From: Thalassolituus hydrocarboniclasticus
GTDB taxonomy: Bacteria; Pseudomonadota; Gammaproteobacteria; Pseudomonadales; Oceanobacteraceae
Direction of reading: 5' to 3'
NCBI RefSeq assembly: GCF_025345565.1
Contig: NZ_CP054475.1
Coordinates: 431,501-495,500, forward strand
DNA length: 64,000 nucleotides
Position 1 is the first letter of the stretch. Each line of letters opens with the position of its first letter. A program made the position numbers and the translations under genes. The notes beneath the pieces are model-generated. The model was not told the DNA's origin. It searched no databases and saw only the letters and a program-made list of their open reading frames with translations. This document shows positions 1 through 11,215 of this stretch, piece after piece.

Positions 1-1788
1 CGCTCACGTCTGGTTGTTAACCTCACCCGTCTGGTGGGTTACAGCACCAAGGTTGATGGCAATACCCTGTTACTGCGTATCGGTCAGACAGAAGGCGAGA
101 AAGTATTTGTCGCGGATAACAGCACCGATCAGGCAGGCATGCTGAGCAGCGATATCAAAGTGGTTAACGTTGATTTCCGTCGTGGCGAGCTGGGTGAAGG
201 TCAGGTTCAGGTGATGCTGAACGATCCCCGTGCTTCTGCCAATATCCGTCGCGAAGGCAATAAGATTATTGCCGATCTGAAAGGCGTTCGTTTACCGGAA
301 GCTCTGAGCCGTCGTCTGGATGTAACCGATTTTGCAACACCGGTACGCTTTGTCGACACCAAGCGTGAAGATAACTCTACCCGTATCGTGATTGAGCCAA
401 CCTCGGACGATTTCGAGTATCTGGCTTATCAGACCGACAAGTTGCTGTCGATCAACGTTTCTGTATTACCGGAAGAACAGAAAGAAGAACGCAAGAAACA
501 GTTCCCGTTCACCGGCGAGAAGCTCTCTCTTAACTTCCAGAATATTGAAGTACGTGCGGTTCTGCAGCTGATCGCCGATTTTACCGGCCTCAACCTTGTG
601 GCATCCGATACCGTTCAGGGCAGCATTACCCTGCGCCTGCAGAACGTGCCATGGGATCAGGCGCTGGATCTGGTACTGAAAACCAAAGGTCTGGGTAAAC
701 GCCAGATGGGCTCTGTACTGCTGATTGCGCCGGCGGAAGAAATTGCAGCACGTGAAAAAATCGAGCTGGAAGCGGTTAAACAGGTAGAAGAACTGGCTCC
801 GCTGGTCACCGAATACATGCAGCTGAAATATGCCAAAGCCAGCGAGCTGGCCAAGCTGCTGACGTCCGAGCAGGGCTTGTTATCTGAGCGTGGTTCGGCG
901 GTTGTCGATGAGCGCACCAATACCCTGCTGATGAAAGATACCGCCGGTAATCTGGAAAAAGTACGTGAAGCCCTGAATATGCTCGATGTGCCAGTGCGTC
1001 AGGTGCTGATTGAGGCCCGTATCGTCGTTGCCACTACCAGTGTTGGCGAAGAAATGGGTGTTAAGTGGGGTGGTGCCGGCTATAAAAATAACGGTAATAA
1101 CTGGACGACGGTTGGCGGCAGTCAGACCACTATTGCGGAAGGTAATCAGGTTCTGCTTGACCGCTTTAATGGTGACGAGCCGGAAGCCATTAACCTGACT
1201 TCAGCAAACATTGTTGATTTCGGTGTGACCAACGCCGCGGCGACCACCTTTGCTGTGGGCTATCAGACCGCAGATTACCTGCTGGATCTGGAACTGGCGG
1301 CGATTGAAACCGATGGCCGTGCAGAAATCGTGTCGCAGCCACGGGTTATTACTGCTGATGGCCAGACGGCTTCTATCGAATCCGGTACTGAAATTCCATA
1401 TCAGCAGGCCAGCTCCAGCGGTGCTACCAACGTGTCGTTCAAGTCTGCGGTACTGCGTCTGGAAGTAACACCGCAGATTACCCCGGATGACCGCATTATC
1501 ATGGATCTGGTAATCAACCAGGATTCCGTGGGCGAACTGACTCCGGCAGGACCAAGCATCAACACTAACGCCGTGGAAACTCAGGTTCTGGTCGACAATG
1601 GCGAAACGGTGGTGCTGGGTGGTATCTTCCGCTCGGAAGAAGTAACGGCAATCAGTAAAACTCCGTTCTTTGGCGACCTGCCATTAATCGGCGCGCTGTT
1701 CCGCTATAACAGCCACTCCGAAGATAAGAGCGAGCTGCTGGTATTTATCACTCCGCGTCTGGTTAAGGATTCGCTCAGCAATCGTTAA
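1..1788 (+). CDS. pilQ: Type IV pilus secretin PilQ, 5' end outside window
   Basis: Outer-membrane secretin through which the type IV pilus passes. The reading frame is open from base 1, so the true start lies upstream; about 595 C-terminal residues are present. In order they show AMIN-type beta-rich peptidoglycan-binding sequence (about 1-155), an STN/secretin short domain (about 165-240), an N1/NolW-like domain (about 265-330, containing AVVDERTNTLLM) and the secretin beta-barrel domain with the signature VLVDNGETVVLGGIF near the C terminus. The gene ends 3 bases before aroK, and pilQ-aroK-aroB is a conserved order in gammaproteobacteria, so pilMNOP is expected just upstream (inference). 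Identification is secure; only the N terminus is missing. Confidence 0.97.
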   Translation, partial: RSRLVVNLTRLVGYSTKVDGNTLLLRIGQTEGEKVFVADNSTDQAGMLSSDIKVVNVDFRRGELGEGQVQVMLNDPRASANIRREGNKIIADLKGVRLPEALSRRLDVTDFATPVRFVDTKREDNSTRIVIEPTSDDFEYLAYQTDKLLSINVSVLPEEQKEERKKQFPFTGEKLSLNFQNIEVRAVLQLIADFTGLNLVASDTVQGSITLRLQNVPWDQALDLVLKTKGLGKRQMGSVLLIAPAEEIAAREKIELEAVKQVEELAPLVTEYMQLKYAKASELAKLLTSEQGLLSERGSAVVDERTNTLLMKDTAGNLEKVREALNMLDVPVRQVLIEARIVVATTSVGEEMGVKWGGAGYKNNGNNWTTVGGSQTTIAEGNQVLLDRFNGDEPEAINLTSANIVDFGVTNAAATTFAVGYQTADYLLDLELAAIETDGRAEIVSQPRVITADGQTASIESGTEIPYQQASSSGATNVSFKSAVLRLEVTPQITPDDRIIMDLVINQDSVGELTPAGPSINTNAVETQVLVDNGETVVLGGIFRSEEVTAISKTPFFGDLPLIGALFRYNSHSEDKSELLVFITPRLVKDSLSNR

Positions 1789-1791
1789 TCT

Positions 1792-2307
1792 ATGAAGCGA
1801 TCACAATCTGTCTTTCTAATAGGGCCAATGGGTGCGGGAAAAAGCACCATTGGCCGTTTGCTTTCCGCCGAACTCAAACTCGAATTCTTTGATTCTGATA
1901 AGGTCATAGAAGAGCGCTGCGGCGCCAATATTCCCTGGATATTTGATATGGAAGGGGAGAGTGGTTTTCGTGAGCGTGAAGAGCAGGCCATTGATGAACT
2001 GACCCAGATGGGGTCAATCGTACTGGCCACCGGTGGTGGTGTGGTTATGCGCGAAGCAAACCGCCGTCATCTGAGTGCACGCGGCACGGTTGTCTATCTG
2101 TGCACTTCGGTTGAGCAACAACTGGCGCGGACGGCAAAGGATAAAAACCGTCCGTTGCTGCAGGCTGAAAACCCGGAACGTATTCTGCGCGATCTGTTCA
2201 GTGTCCGTGATCCCTTGTACCGGGAAATTGCTGACATCATTATTGAAACCGACCAGCGCAACCCGCGCTGGGTGGTGCAGGAACTTAAAAGGCTTATAAA
2301 AGGCTGA
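1792..2307 (+). CDS. aroK: Shikimate kinase
   Basis: Phosphorylates shikimate at the 3-hydroxyl using ATP, the fifth step of the chorismate (aromatic amino acid) pathway; cytoplasmic. The 171-residue length is typical. Visible motifs are the Walker A loop GPMGAGKST (residues 11-19), the shikimate-binding Asp34/Asp36 and Arg60 region ([16 protein letters not shown]), the GGG turn at 81-83 and the lid arginine in DKNRPLL (about 117-123). It starts 3 bases after the pilQ stop and stops 5 bases before aroB, so the three are probably one transcript. aroK is chosen over aroL because of the pilQ/aroB context. Confidence 0.97.
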   Translation: MKRSQSVFLIGPMGAGKSTIGRLLSAELKLEFFDSDKVIEERCGANIPWIFDMEGESGFREREEQAIDELTQMGSIVLATGGGVVMREANRRHLSARGTVVYLCTSVEQQLARTAKDKNRPLLQAENPERILRDLFSVRDPLYREIADIIIETDQRNPRWVVQELKRLIKG

Positions 2308-2312
2308 CACAC

Positions 2313-3404
2313 ATGAATACCCTGACTGTCGATCTGGGCGACCGCAGCTACCCGATTTTTATCGGAGCCGGGCTGCTTGGCGATTCTGCGTTATACACCC
2401 CCTATATTAAAGGCCGCCAGGTTCTTATCGTCACCAATGAAACCGTTGCGCCTTTGTACCTGCAGCAGGTAAAAGCGGCATTAACGGACTATCAGGTCGA
2501 TGAGGTTATCCTGCCGGATGGCGAGGCCTACAAAGACCTCAGCACGCTGAATCTTATTTATGACGCCCTGCTGCAGAAACAGCATAACCGTACAACGACC
2601 CTGCTGGCCCTTGGTGGCGGCGTTGTTGGTGATATGTGTGGTTATGCGGCTGCTTCTTATCAGCGTGGGGTGAACTTTATTCAGGTACCGACCACGCTGT
2701 TATCTCAGGTGGATTCCTCGGTCGGCGGCAAGACCGGTGTGAATCATCCGCTGGGTAAAAACATGATTGGCGCTTTTCATCAGCCGCAGTGCGTGATCGC
2801 CGATACCACTACCCTGAACACCCTGCCCGAGCGTGAGCTGTCAGCCGGTCTGGCGGAGGTAATCAAGTACGGTCTTATCTGTGACTCCGCGTTTTATCAG
2901 TGGATAAAAGACAATATTCAGGCGCTGATGGCGCGTGAGCCGCAGGCTCTGGCGTATGCGATTGAACGATCCTGTCAGGATAAGGCCGAAGTGGTGGCGC
3001 AGGATGAGACTGAATCCGGTATCCGCGCCATTCTGAATCTGGGTCATACCTTTGGTCATGCGATTGAAGCCCATCAGGGCTATGGTCAGTGGCTGCATGG
3101 TGAGGCTGTTGGTGCCGGTATGCTGATGGCGGCCGATCTTGGCTGGCGCATGGGGCATATCAGTGCTGCTGAATTGCGTGAACTGCGCTCATTACTGCAG
3201 GCAGCGCAGTTGCCAGTGGTCGGTCCGGCCAATATGTCAGAGGATGATTATCTGTCGCGCATGCAGGTGGATAAAAAAGTACTGGATGGCCGTATCCGTC
3301 TGGTGCTGTTGCAGCGTATCGGTGAGGCTTATATGACCTCGGATGTACCGAAAGACCTATTGACGCAAACCCTGCTGGCAGGGGATAAACTCGGTACGGC
3401 TTAA
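2313..3404 (+). CDS. aroB: 3-dehydroquinate synthase
   Basis: Converts DAHP to 3-dehydroquinate, the second step of the shikimate pathway, using NAD+ and a divalent metal; cytoplasmic. The 363-residue length is normal. Clear signatures are [10 protein letters not shown], the glycine-rich [31 protein letters not shown], and the metal ligands in AEVIKYG (Glu), GHTFGHAIE (His) and [10 protein letters not shown] (His). Directly downstream of aroK and upstream of the damX-like gene, as in Pseudomonas-type genomes. Only a weak ribosome-binding site is visible, so translational coupling to aroK is plausible. Confidence 0.97.
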   Translation: MNTLTVDLGDRSYPIFIGAGLLGDSALYTPYIKGRQVLIVTNETVAPLYLQQVKAALTDYQVDEVILPDGEAYKDLSTLNLIYDALLQKQHNRTTTLLALGGGVVGDMCGYAAASYQRGVNFIQVPTTLLSQVDSSVGGKTGVNHPLGKNMIGAFHQPQCVIADTTTLNTLPERELSAGLAEVIKYGLICDSAFYQWIKDNIQALMAREPQALAYAIERSCQDKAEVVAQDETESGIRAILNLGHTFGHAIEAHQGYGQWLHGEAVGAGMLMAADLGWRMGHISAAELRELRSLLQAAQLPVVGPANMSEDDYLSRMQVDKKVLDGRIRLVLLQRIGEAYMTSDVPKDLLTQTLLAGDKLGTA

Positions 3405-3427
3405 CTCAAGGCCCTGAAGGAGGCATT

Positions 3428-4948
3428 ATGGAAACCGATTTTAATCTGGATCTGGACGCGCACCGCAACAGCAGCACAGAAGATCCGGTAAGCGGCTACC
3501 ATCTGCCTTTGCCACGGCTGCTGTCTGAGCAGCTCAAGCATCTTGAGCTGCTCGCCCATCTGGCGTCTTACAGCGAACTGTTGGTTGCCGTCACCGGCCC
3601 TGAAGGCAGTGGCAAAACGGTTCTGGCCCAGGCTTTAGCCGCGCAGCGTGAGGAGCCGGAAGAAAGCCTGTTTATTACCGCAGACCTGATGTTAGGTATG
3701 CCGGCTATCCTCAACCAGATCGCCCGCTACTGGGATATGCCGCAGCTGGCCGATGATATTATTCATGCCCGCGAAGCCATTAAAGACGTTGCCTTGCTGC
3801 GTTATAAAGATGGTATCAGCCTGCTGGTGATTATTGATCAGGCCGACCAGCTCGATGCCGATACGCTGAATGAAATTGCGCACTTTGCTCTGCTGGCTCC
3901 TCAGGCTATTTCCTTTGCCCTGTTTGGTCAGCCGGGTTTTGAGCTGGCATTCCGCGAAAGCCCGGCGCAGGCGCCTGTGCATGTTCTGCATCTTGAGCCT
4001 CTGTCACTCGACGATTCCGCCGCGCTGATCCAGCAGGTGTTCAGTCCGGGGCAGCCGCTGGCGCTGAGTCAGGATGAGTTATTGTTTATCTGGCAGCAAT
4101 CGGGTGGCTGGCCACAGGCTTTATTGCATCAGGCTGAAGATTATTTACTGTCGCCCGGTATGGCTGAAGCGGTACCGGCTGCCAAAGCCGCGGCTCAGGC
4201 CAACCGCTTTCCTCTGCTGCATATGCTGGCAATTGCCGGCGTGGCAGCAGCACTGATCGTTTCCTTTCTGTACCGCGATGCCGATAAGCCGGCAACGCTT
4301 GCGCCGGATAATTCACTGGCGGTGACGGATGCGTTGCCCGACAGTGAGCCATCACCTTTTATCAGTACCCCGGACAACGGCAATGAGCCTGTTGCAGCTG
4401 AAAGTATTGAAACGACAGAAATTACCCCGCCGGTCGTAAAAACCGACAGTCCGGCCACAGAGCCCGATTACAACTACGCCGCAGCAGAAAGCTCTGGCGG
4501 AAGCTCAGAAACGCCGTCCGAAACAGTAGCCCCTGCGCCGGTTCAGGCGCCGGCCGCAGAGACTGCCGCTATCACCACGCCGTTGGCCAGTCAGCCGGCC
4601 AGCACACCTGCTGCAGCTGAAGTGGCTGCGCCTGCCATTACCAAACCACAGCGCAGCGCCGATGAGCGCGCCCTGCTGGCAGCGAGTGGCGGTTTTGTTG
4701 TACAGCTGTTTGGTAGTTATCAGGCAGATAATGCCAAAGGTTTCCGTCAGCAGTGGCAGGCTCAGATTGCCGGTTCGCTGTATCAGTATCGCACCGAGCA
4801 TAATGACCGCCCGTGGTTTGTTGTGGTTGCCGGTGTGTATGGCAGTCGTGCCGAAGCCAAAGCCGCGGTGAACGCCTTGCCGCGGGAACTGCGTACGCAG
4901 TCTCCCTGGATTCGTGAAGTTTCTGCGGTACAGAATGTACTGCGCTGA
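3428..4948 (+). CDS. damX: DamX-like AAA ATPase with C-terminal SPOR domain
   Basis: Inner-membrane protein that probably localises to the division septum by binding denuded peptidoglycan (role known for the SPOR family). The N-terminal cytoplasmic AAA/ExeA-like domain has Walker A GPEGSGKT (57-64) and Walker B LLVIIDQAD (132-140). One membrane segment lies at about 262-282, followed by a Pro/Ala/Thr-rich periplasmic linker (about 285-415) and a SPOR domain (about 422-505, FVVQLFGSY and WFVVVAGVYGSRAEA). E. coli DamX lacks a well-kept ATPase, so this Walker-containing form resembles the Pseudomonas version. Strong AAGGAGG ribosome-binding site 7 bases before the ATG. Follows aroB by 23 bases. 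Symbol assigned by architecture and context. Confidence 0.88.
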   Translation: METDFNLDLDAHRNSSTEDPVSGYHLPLPRLLSEQLKHLELLAHLASYSELLVAVTGPEGSGKTVLAQALAAQREEPEESLFITADLMLGMPAILNQIARYWDMPQLADDIIHAREAIKDVALLRYKDGISLLVIIDQADQLDADTLNEIAHFALLAPQAISFALFGQPGFELAFRESPAQAPVHVLHLEPLSLDDSAALIQQVFSPGQPLALSQDELLFIWQQSGGWPQALLHQAEDYLLSPGMAEAVPAAKAAAQANRFPLLHMLAIAGVAAALIVSFLYRDADKPATLAPDNSLAVTDALPDSEPSPFISTPDNGNEPVAAESIETTEITPPVVKTDSPATEPDYNYAAAESSGGSSETPSETVAPAPVQAPAAETAAITTPLASQPASTPAAAEVAAPAITKPQRSADERALLAASGGFVVQLFGSYQADNAKGFRQQWQAQIAGSLYQYRTEHNDRPWFVVVAGVYGSRAEAKAAVNALPRELRTQSPWIREVSAVQNVLR

Positions 4949-4978
4949 GAAGACTTTTCCGGCCGCAATTTGACCCCT

Positions 4979-5001
4979 CAGGCAGCCTTCTGTTGCTGCC
5001 T
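4979..5001 (+). terminator. Weak hairpin after damX
   Basis: GGCAGC (4981-4986) pairs with GCTGCC (4995-5000) across an 8-base loop, 33 bases after the damX stop and just ahead of the gltB promoter. There is no T-run, so it may be only a weak or Rho-assisted end of the pilQ-aroKB-damX transcript. Confidence 0.3.
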
Positions 5002-5028
5002 TACAACAATACGCAAAAACGCTCATAT

Positions 5029-5057
5029 TTGTGACAGGGCCTTCAGATGTGTAGAAT
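5029..5057 (+). promoter_or_regulatory. Candidate sigma70 promoter for gltBD
   Basis: TTGTGA (5029-5034) and TAGAAT (5052-5057) are separated by exactly 17 bases, giving an expected start near 5064 and a leader of about 90 bases. The leader contains a small hairpin GGGCT/AGCCC (5099-5114) followed by a T-rich stretch, which could act as a weak attenuator. Confidence 0.6.
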
Positions 5058-5152
5058 GAGCGTCCTTTTGTCTCGATGCTGCTTAAATTTTGAGCATTGG
5101 GCTGCTGTAAGCCCTTGATTTTTCAATTGTTTTTACTAATGAGAGCTGTTCT

Positions 5153-8100
5153 ATGAGAACTGGTCTGTATACTCCAGGCGACTTTAAGGACAACTGTGGA
5201 TTCGGTTTGTTAGCCCATCTGGAAGGGCAGCCGAGTCACAAGCTGTTAACGACAGCAATCGAATCCTTAACCTGTATGACACACCGTGGCGGTATTGCTG
5301 CGGATGGCAAAACCGGTGATGGATGCGGTCTGTTGATCCAAAAGCCGGATTCTTTCCTGCGTGCGGTCTCTGCACAGGCGGGTATTGAATTACCGGCACA
5401 GTACGCTGTTGGTATGCTGTTTATGGATCTTGATGATGCCATCTTCAGCAAGCAGAAAACCGCCGTTGAGCAAGCTCTCAGCAGTCAGGGTCTGTCTGTT
5501 TTGGGCTGGCGCACCGTGCCAACCAATAATGACTGCCTGGGACCGATGGCGATCGACTGCCTGCCGCGTTTTGAGCAGGTATTTATTGCTGCCGACTCTG
5601 AGCTGGACGAAACCGCCTTTGCCGTGAAGCTGTTCTACGCGCGCCGTTACGCCGAGAAAGCACTGAGCGAATACCCGGATTTCTATATTGCCAGCCTGTC
5701 TGACCGGGTGCTGTCCTATAAAGGTCTGACCATGCCGGTCGACCTGCCGAACTTCTTCCTGGATCTCGGTGACGAGCGTATGGAAACCGCGATCTGCGTA
5801 TTCCATCAGCGTTTCTCCACCAACACCATGCCACGCTGGCAGCTGGCGCAGCCATTCCGCATGCTGGCGCACAATGGTGAGATCAACACCATTCAGGGTA
5901 ACCGTAACTGGGCCAATGCCCGTACGCCGAAATACAACAGCGAGTTGTTGCCGGGCCTGAGCGATCTGGCGCCACTGGTAAACACCACAGGCTCCGACTC
6001 CTCTTCCATGGATAACATGCTGGAACTGTTGGTTACCGGTGGTATGAACCTGTTCCGCGCTATCCGCATGATGATCCCGCCAGCCTGGCAGAACGTAGAG
6101 ACCATGGACGCCGATCTGCGCGCCTTCTACGAATACAACTCCATGCATATGGAAGCCTGGGATGGTCCGGCGGGTCTGGTTATTACTGATGGCCGTTATG
6201 CCGTTTGTGGCCTTGACCGTAACGGTCTGCGTCCATCGCGCTGGGTTATCACCAAAGACAACTTCATCACCGTTGCGTCTGAAGTCGGTGTGTACGGCTA
6301 CAAGCCGGAAGACGTCGTTGCCAAAGGCCGTGTTGGCCCGGGTGAAATCCTTGCGATTGATACCAAAGAAGGCAAGCTGCTGAATGCCTCAGACATCGAC
6401 AACGCACTGAAGTCAGAGTTCCCATACAAAAAATGGCTGAAAGAAAATGCCATCCGTATGGAAAGTCAGCTGCTGCTGCAAAAAGTCGATGACGCTGAAG
6501 CCTTAACCGGTGACCAGCTCAATACTCATCAGAAACTGCAACTGATCACCAACGAAGAGCGTGATCAGGTGTTGCGTCCGATGGGCGAAGAGGGTCAGGA
6601 AGCGACTGGCTCTATGGGTGATGACACGCCGATGGCCGTGCTGTCTCAGCGCGTACGCCATATGGCCGATTACTTCCGTCAGCAGTTCGCGCAGGTGACC
6701 AACCCGCCGATCGATCCGCTGCGTGAAGCCATCGTGATGTCGCTGGAAACCTGTATCGGTGCCGAGAAAAACGTATTCGAAACCGGTGCTGACCATGCTA
6801 ACCGCATCATCCTGACGTCTCCGGTACTGTCACCGCTGAAATTCCACGGTCTGAAAACCACCGGTCTGGATGCCTTTGCGCATACCACGCTGTCGCTGGC
6901 ATTCGACCCGGCAGTTGGTCTGCAGCAGGCGGTGATCAATCTGGCTGATCAGGCTGAGCAGGCGATGCGTGATGGCACCGTTATTATCATCCTGTCCGAC
7001 CGTGAAGTGGCCGAAAACCAGTGGGTTATCCCGGCTGTGATGGCCACCGGCGCGGTTCATCACCGTCTGGTGAACAAAGGCCTGCGTACCAACGGTAATA
7101 TCGTGGTTGAAACCGGTTCTGCCCGCGATGCACATCAGTTTGCTGTGCTGCTGGGCTTCGGTGCGACTGCCGTTTACCCATGGCTGGCTTACGACGTACT
7201 GACCGATCTGCACCGCACCAACGAATTGCTGGGCGATCCGCTGAAATCTCAGCAGAACTTCCGCAAAGCCATCCGTAAGGGCCTGCTGAAAGTGATGTCC
7301 AAAATGGGCATCTCAACCGTGGCTTCCTACCGTGGTTCGCAGCTGTTTGAGGCTGTGGGTCTGAGCAGAGAAGTTGTGGATCTGTGCTTCTGTGGTGTTA
7401 CCAGCCGTATTCAGGGTGCGACCTTTGCCGATTTCGAAGAAGATCTTGAGCTGATTCGTAAGAACGCCTGGAAAACCCGTAAGAAAATCGACCAGGGCGG
7501 TCTGATCAAATACGTGCACGGTGGTGAATATCACGCCTATAACCCGGATGTTGTGAAAAACATTCAGGAAGCCGTACAGACCAACAGTCAGGCCGCTTAC
7601 GACCGCTTCGCCGACCTGGTGAACAAGCGTCCGGTGGCGACTATCCGTGACCTGCTGAGCCTGCGTAAAGACATCACGCCAATCGATATCAGCGAAGTAG
7701 AGCCGGCTGAAAAGCTGTTCCCGCGCTTTGATACCGCTGCGATGTCTCTGGGTGCATTGTCACCTGAAGCGCACGAAGCACTGGCTGAAGCCATGAACGA
7801 ACTGGGTGGCCGTTCCAACTCCGGTGAGGGCGGTGAAGATCCGGCCCGTTACGGCACCAACAAAAATTCCAAGATCAAGCAGATTGCTTCCGGTCGTTTT
7901 GGTGTAACCCCGGCTTATCTGGCCAGCGCTGATGTGCTGCAGATTAAAGTCGCTCAGGGTGCCAAGCCGGGTGAAGGTGGTCAGCTGCCGGGTGGTAAGG
8001 TTAATGACCTGATCGCGACCCTGCGTTACTCCGTACCTGGTGTAACCCTGATTTCGCCGCCACCGCACCACGACATCTACTCGATTGAAGATCTTGCTCA

Positions 8101-9604
8101 GCTGATCTTCGATCTGAAGCAGGTGAATCCGAATGCTCTGGTATCGGTGAAACTGGTATCTGAGCCGGGTGTGGGCACGATCGCGGCCGGTGTTGCCAAG
8201 GCGTATGCCGACCTGATTACTATCTCCGGTTATGACGGCGGTACTGCGGCTTCGCCGATCACCTCGATTAAATATGCCGGTTCGCCATGGGAGCTGGGTC
8301 TGTCCGAAGCTCATCAGGCGCTGCGTGCCAACGACTTGCGTGGCAAGGTCCGTGTACAGACCGATGGTGGTCTGAAGTCTGGTCTGGATGTGGTAAAAGC
8401 AGCCATTCTGGGTGCGGAATCCTTCGGCTTCGGTACTCTGCCAATGGTGGCGGTGGGTTGTAAATACCTGCGAATCTGTCACCTGAACAACTGTGCGACC
8501 GGTGTTGCTACCCAGAACGATGGTCTGCGTGACGCGCACTACATCGGTACCGCGGAAATGGTGAAAAACTACTTCCGCTTCCTCGCTGAAGAAGTACGCG
8601 GCTGGATGGCTCAGCTGGGTGTGCGCAGCATGGAAGAGCTGGTTGGCCGTACCGACCTGCTGGATATGCTGGAAGGCCTGACCAGCAAGCAGCGTAATCT
8701 GGATCTGATGCCGTTACTGGCTAACGACCATATTCCTGCCGACAAGCCGCATACCGTTAAGGTAGAACGCAATGCACCGTACGATGAAGGCCTGCTGGCT
8801 GAGCGCATGGTGCAGGATGTTCTGCCGGCGATTGAGAATAAAACCGGTGGCGAATTCAGCTTCCGCATCACCAACTGTGACCGCTCGATTGGTGCGCGTC
8901 TGTCCGGTGAAATTGCCAAGCGTTATGGCAACCAGGGTATGGCTGACAAGCCGGTACGCATGAACCTGACCGGTGTTGCCGGCCAGTCATTCGGTGTATG
9001 GAACGCCGGTGGTCTGGAAATGGTGCTGGAAGGTGATGCCAACGACTACGTGGGTAAAGGTATGACCGGCGGTAAGCTGGTGATCTTCCCGCCAAAAGGT
9101 TCGGCCTTTAAGACCAATGACACCTCCATCGTTGGTAACACCTGTCTGTATGGTGCGACTGGCGGTAAGTTGCTGGCAGCCGGCCGTGCCGGTGAGCGTT
9201 TCGGTGTGCGTAACTCCGGTGCTCATGCCGTTGTTGAAGGTGCAGGCGATCACTGCTGTGAATATATGACCGGCGGTATGGTGTGTGTGCTGGGTGCAAC
9301 CGGCTACAACTTCGGTGCAGGTATGACCGGTGGTTTCGCTTATGTACTCGACCTCGATAACAGCTTTGTCGACAAGTACAACCACGAGCTGGTGGATATC
9401 CACCGTATCTCCAACGAACTGACCGAAGCACACCGCAATCATCTGCGTGGTGTGCTGCGTGAATTCGTCGGCGAGACCGGCAGTGCCTGGGGTCAGACCA
9501 TTCTGGATGACTTCGATGGCTTCATCGGCAAATTCTGGCTGGTGAAACCAAAAGCGGCCGACTTACAACAATTGCTGAATAACACCCGTGCTCGTCCTGA
9601 GTAA
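5153..9604 (+). CDS. gltB: Glutamate synthase (NADPH) large subunit
   Basis: Catalyses transfer of the glutamine amide to 2-oxoglutarate, giving two glutamates (GOGAT), in complex with GltD; cytoplasmic, central to nitrogen assimilation. The 1483-residue length is normal. Cys15 (DNCGFG) is the expected N-terminal nucleophile after removal of a 14-residue propeptide. Then come the class II glutamine amidotransferase domain (to about 430), a central domain, the FMN-binding synthase domain (about 800-1190) with 3Fe-4S cysteines Cys1103, Cys1109 and Cys1114 ([12 protein letters not shown]), and the C-terminal Gly-rich beta-helix (repeated GMTGG, GATGG). gltD follows after 30 bases. Confidence 0.98.
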   Translation: MRTGLYTPGDFKDNCGFGLLAHLEGQPSHKLLTTAIESLTCMTHRGGIAADGKTGDGCGLLIQKPDSFLRAVSAQAGIELPAQYAVGMLFMDLDDAIFSKQKTAVEQALSSQGLSVLGWRTVPTNNDCLGPMAIDCLPRFEQVFIAADSELDETAFAVKLFYARRYAEKALSEYPDFYIASLSDRVLSYKGLTMPVDLPNFFLDLGDERMETAICVFHQRFSTNTMPRWQLAQPFRMLAHNGEINTIQGNRNWANARTPKYNSELLPGLSDLAPLVNTTGSDSSSMDNMLELLVTGGMNLFRAIRMMIPPAWQNVETMDADLRAFYEYNSMHMEAWDGPAGLVITDGRYAVCGLDRNGLRPSRWVITKDNFITVASEVGVYGYKPEDVVAKGRVGPGEILAIDTKEGKLLNASDIDNALKSEFPYKKWLKENAIRMESQLLLQKVDDAEALTGDQLNTHQKLQLITNEERDQVLRPMGEEGQEATGSMGDDTPMAVLSQRVRHMADYFRQQFAQVTNPPIDPLREAIVMSLETCIGAEKNVFETGADHANRIILTSPVLSPLKFHGLKTTGLDAFAHTTLSLAFDPAVGLQQAVINLADQAEQAMRDGTVIIILSDREVAENQWVIPAVMATGAVHHRLVNKGLRTNGNIVVETGSARDAHQFAVLLGFGATAVYPWLAYDVLTDLHRTNELLGDPLKSQQNFRKAIRKGLLKVMSKMGISTVASYRGSQLFEAVGLSREVVDLCFCGVTSRIQGATFADFEEDLELIRKNAWKTRKKIDQGGLIKYVHGGEYHAYNPDVVKNIQEAVQTNSQAAYDRFADLVNKRPVATIRDLLSLRKDITPIDISEVEPAEKLFPRFDTAAMSLGALSPEAHEALAEAMNELGGRSNSGEGGEDPARYGTNKNSKIKQIASGRFGVTPAYLASADVLQIKVAQGAKPGEGGQLPGGKVNDLIATLRYSVPGVTLISPPPHHDIYSIEDLAQLIFDLKQVNPNALVSVKLVSEPGVGTIAAGVAKAYADLITISGYDGGTAASPITSIKYAGSPWELGLSEAHQALRANDLRGKVRVQTDGGLKSGLDVVKAAILGAESFGFGTLPMVAVGCKYLRICHLNNCATGVATQNDGLRDAHYIGTAEMVKNYFRFLAEEVRGWMAQLGVRSMEELVGRTDLLDMLEGLTSKQRNLDLMPLLANDHIPADKPHTVKVERNAPYDEGLLAERMVQDVLPAIENKTGGEFSFRITNCDRSIGARLSGEIAKRYGNQGMADKPVRMNLTGVAGQSFGVWNAGGLEMVLEGDANDYVGKGMTGGKLVIFPPKGSAFKTNDTSIVGNTCLYGATGGKLLAAGRAGERFGVRNSGAHAVVEGAGDHCCEYMTGGMVCVLGATGYNFGAGMTGGFAYVLDLDNSFVDKYNHELVDIHRISNELTEAHRNHLRGVLREFVGETGSAWGQTILDDFDGFIGKFWLVKPKAADLQQLLNNTRARPE

Positions 9605-11053
<1,449 letters not shown>

Positions 11054-11095
11054 GCCATTTTCTGCCTGTATCGGGCAGAATGTGACAAACGGCAT

Positions 11096-11134
11096 AAAAC
11101 GCGGCTTACCCGGTGGGTAGCCGCGTTTTTGTTT
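11096..11134 (+). terminator. Rho-independent terminator of gltBD
   Basis: A-rich left arm AAAACGCGGCTTACCC pairs with GGGTAGCCGCGTTTTT across a short GGT loop with one bulge; a T-run follows. Placed 43 bases after the gltD stop. Confidence 0.9.
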
Positions 11135-11215
11135 ATGGCCTCCTTAACCGCTGCAATGCTATCCTAGCCGGCAATAAGAACACGGTCGGGACAATTTAAA
11201 ATGGAGCGCGCGCGC

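Noticed and set aside
7760-8539. Open frame of about 260 codons antisense to gltB, and a similar one at 5390-6148
   Set aside because: Shadows of the strongly biased gltB coding sequence; no family motifs or start signals.
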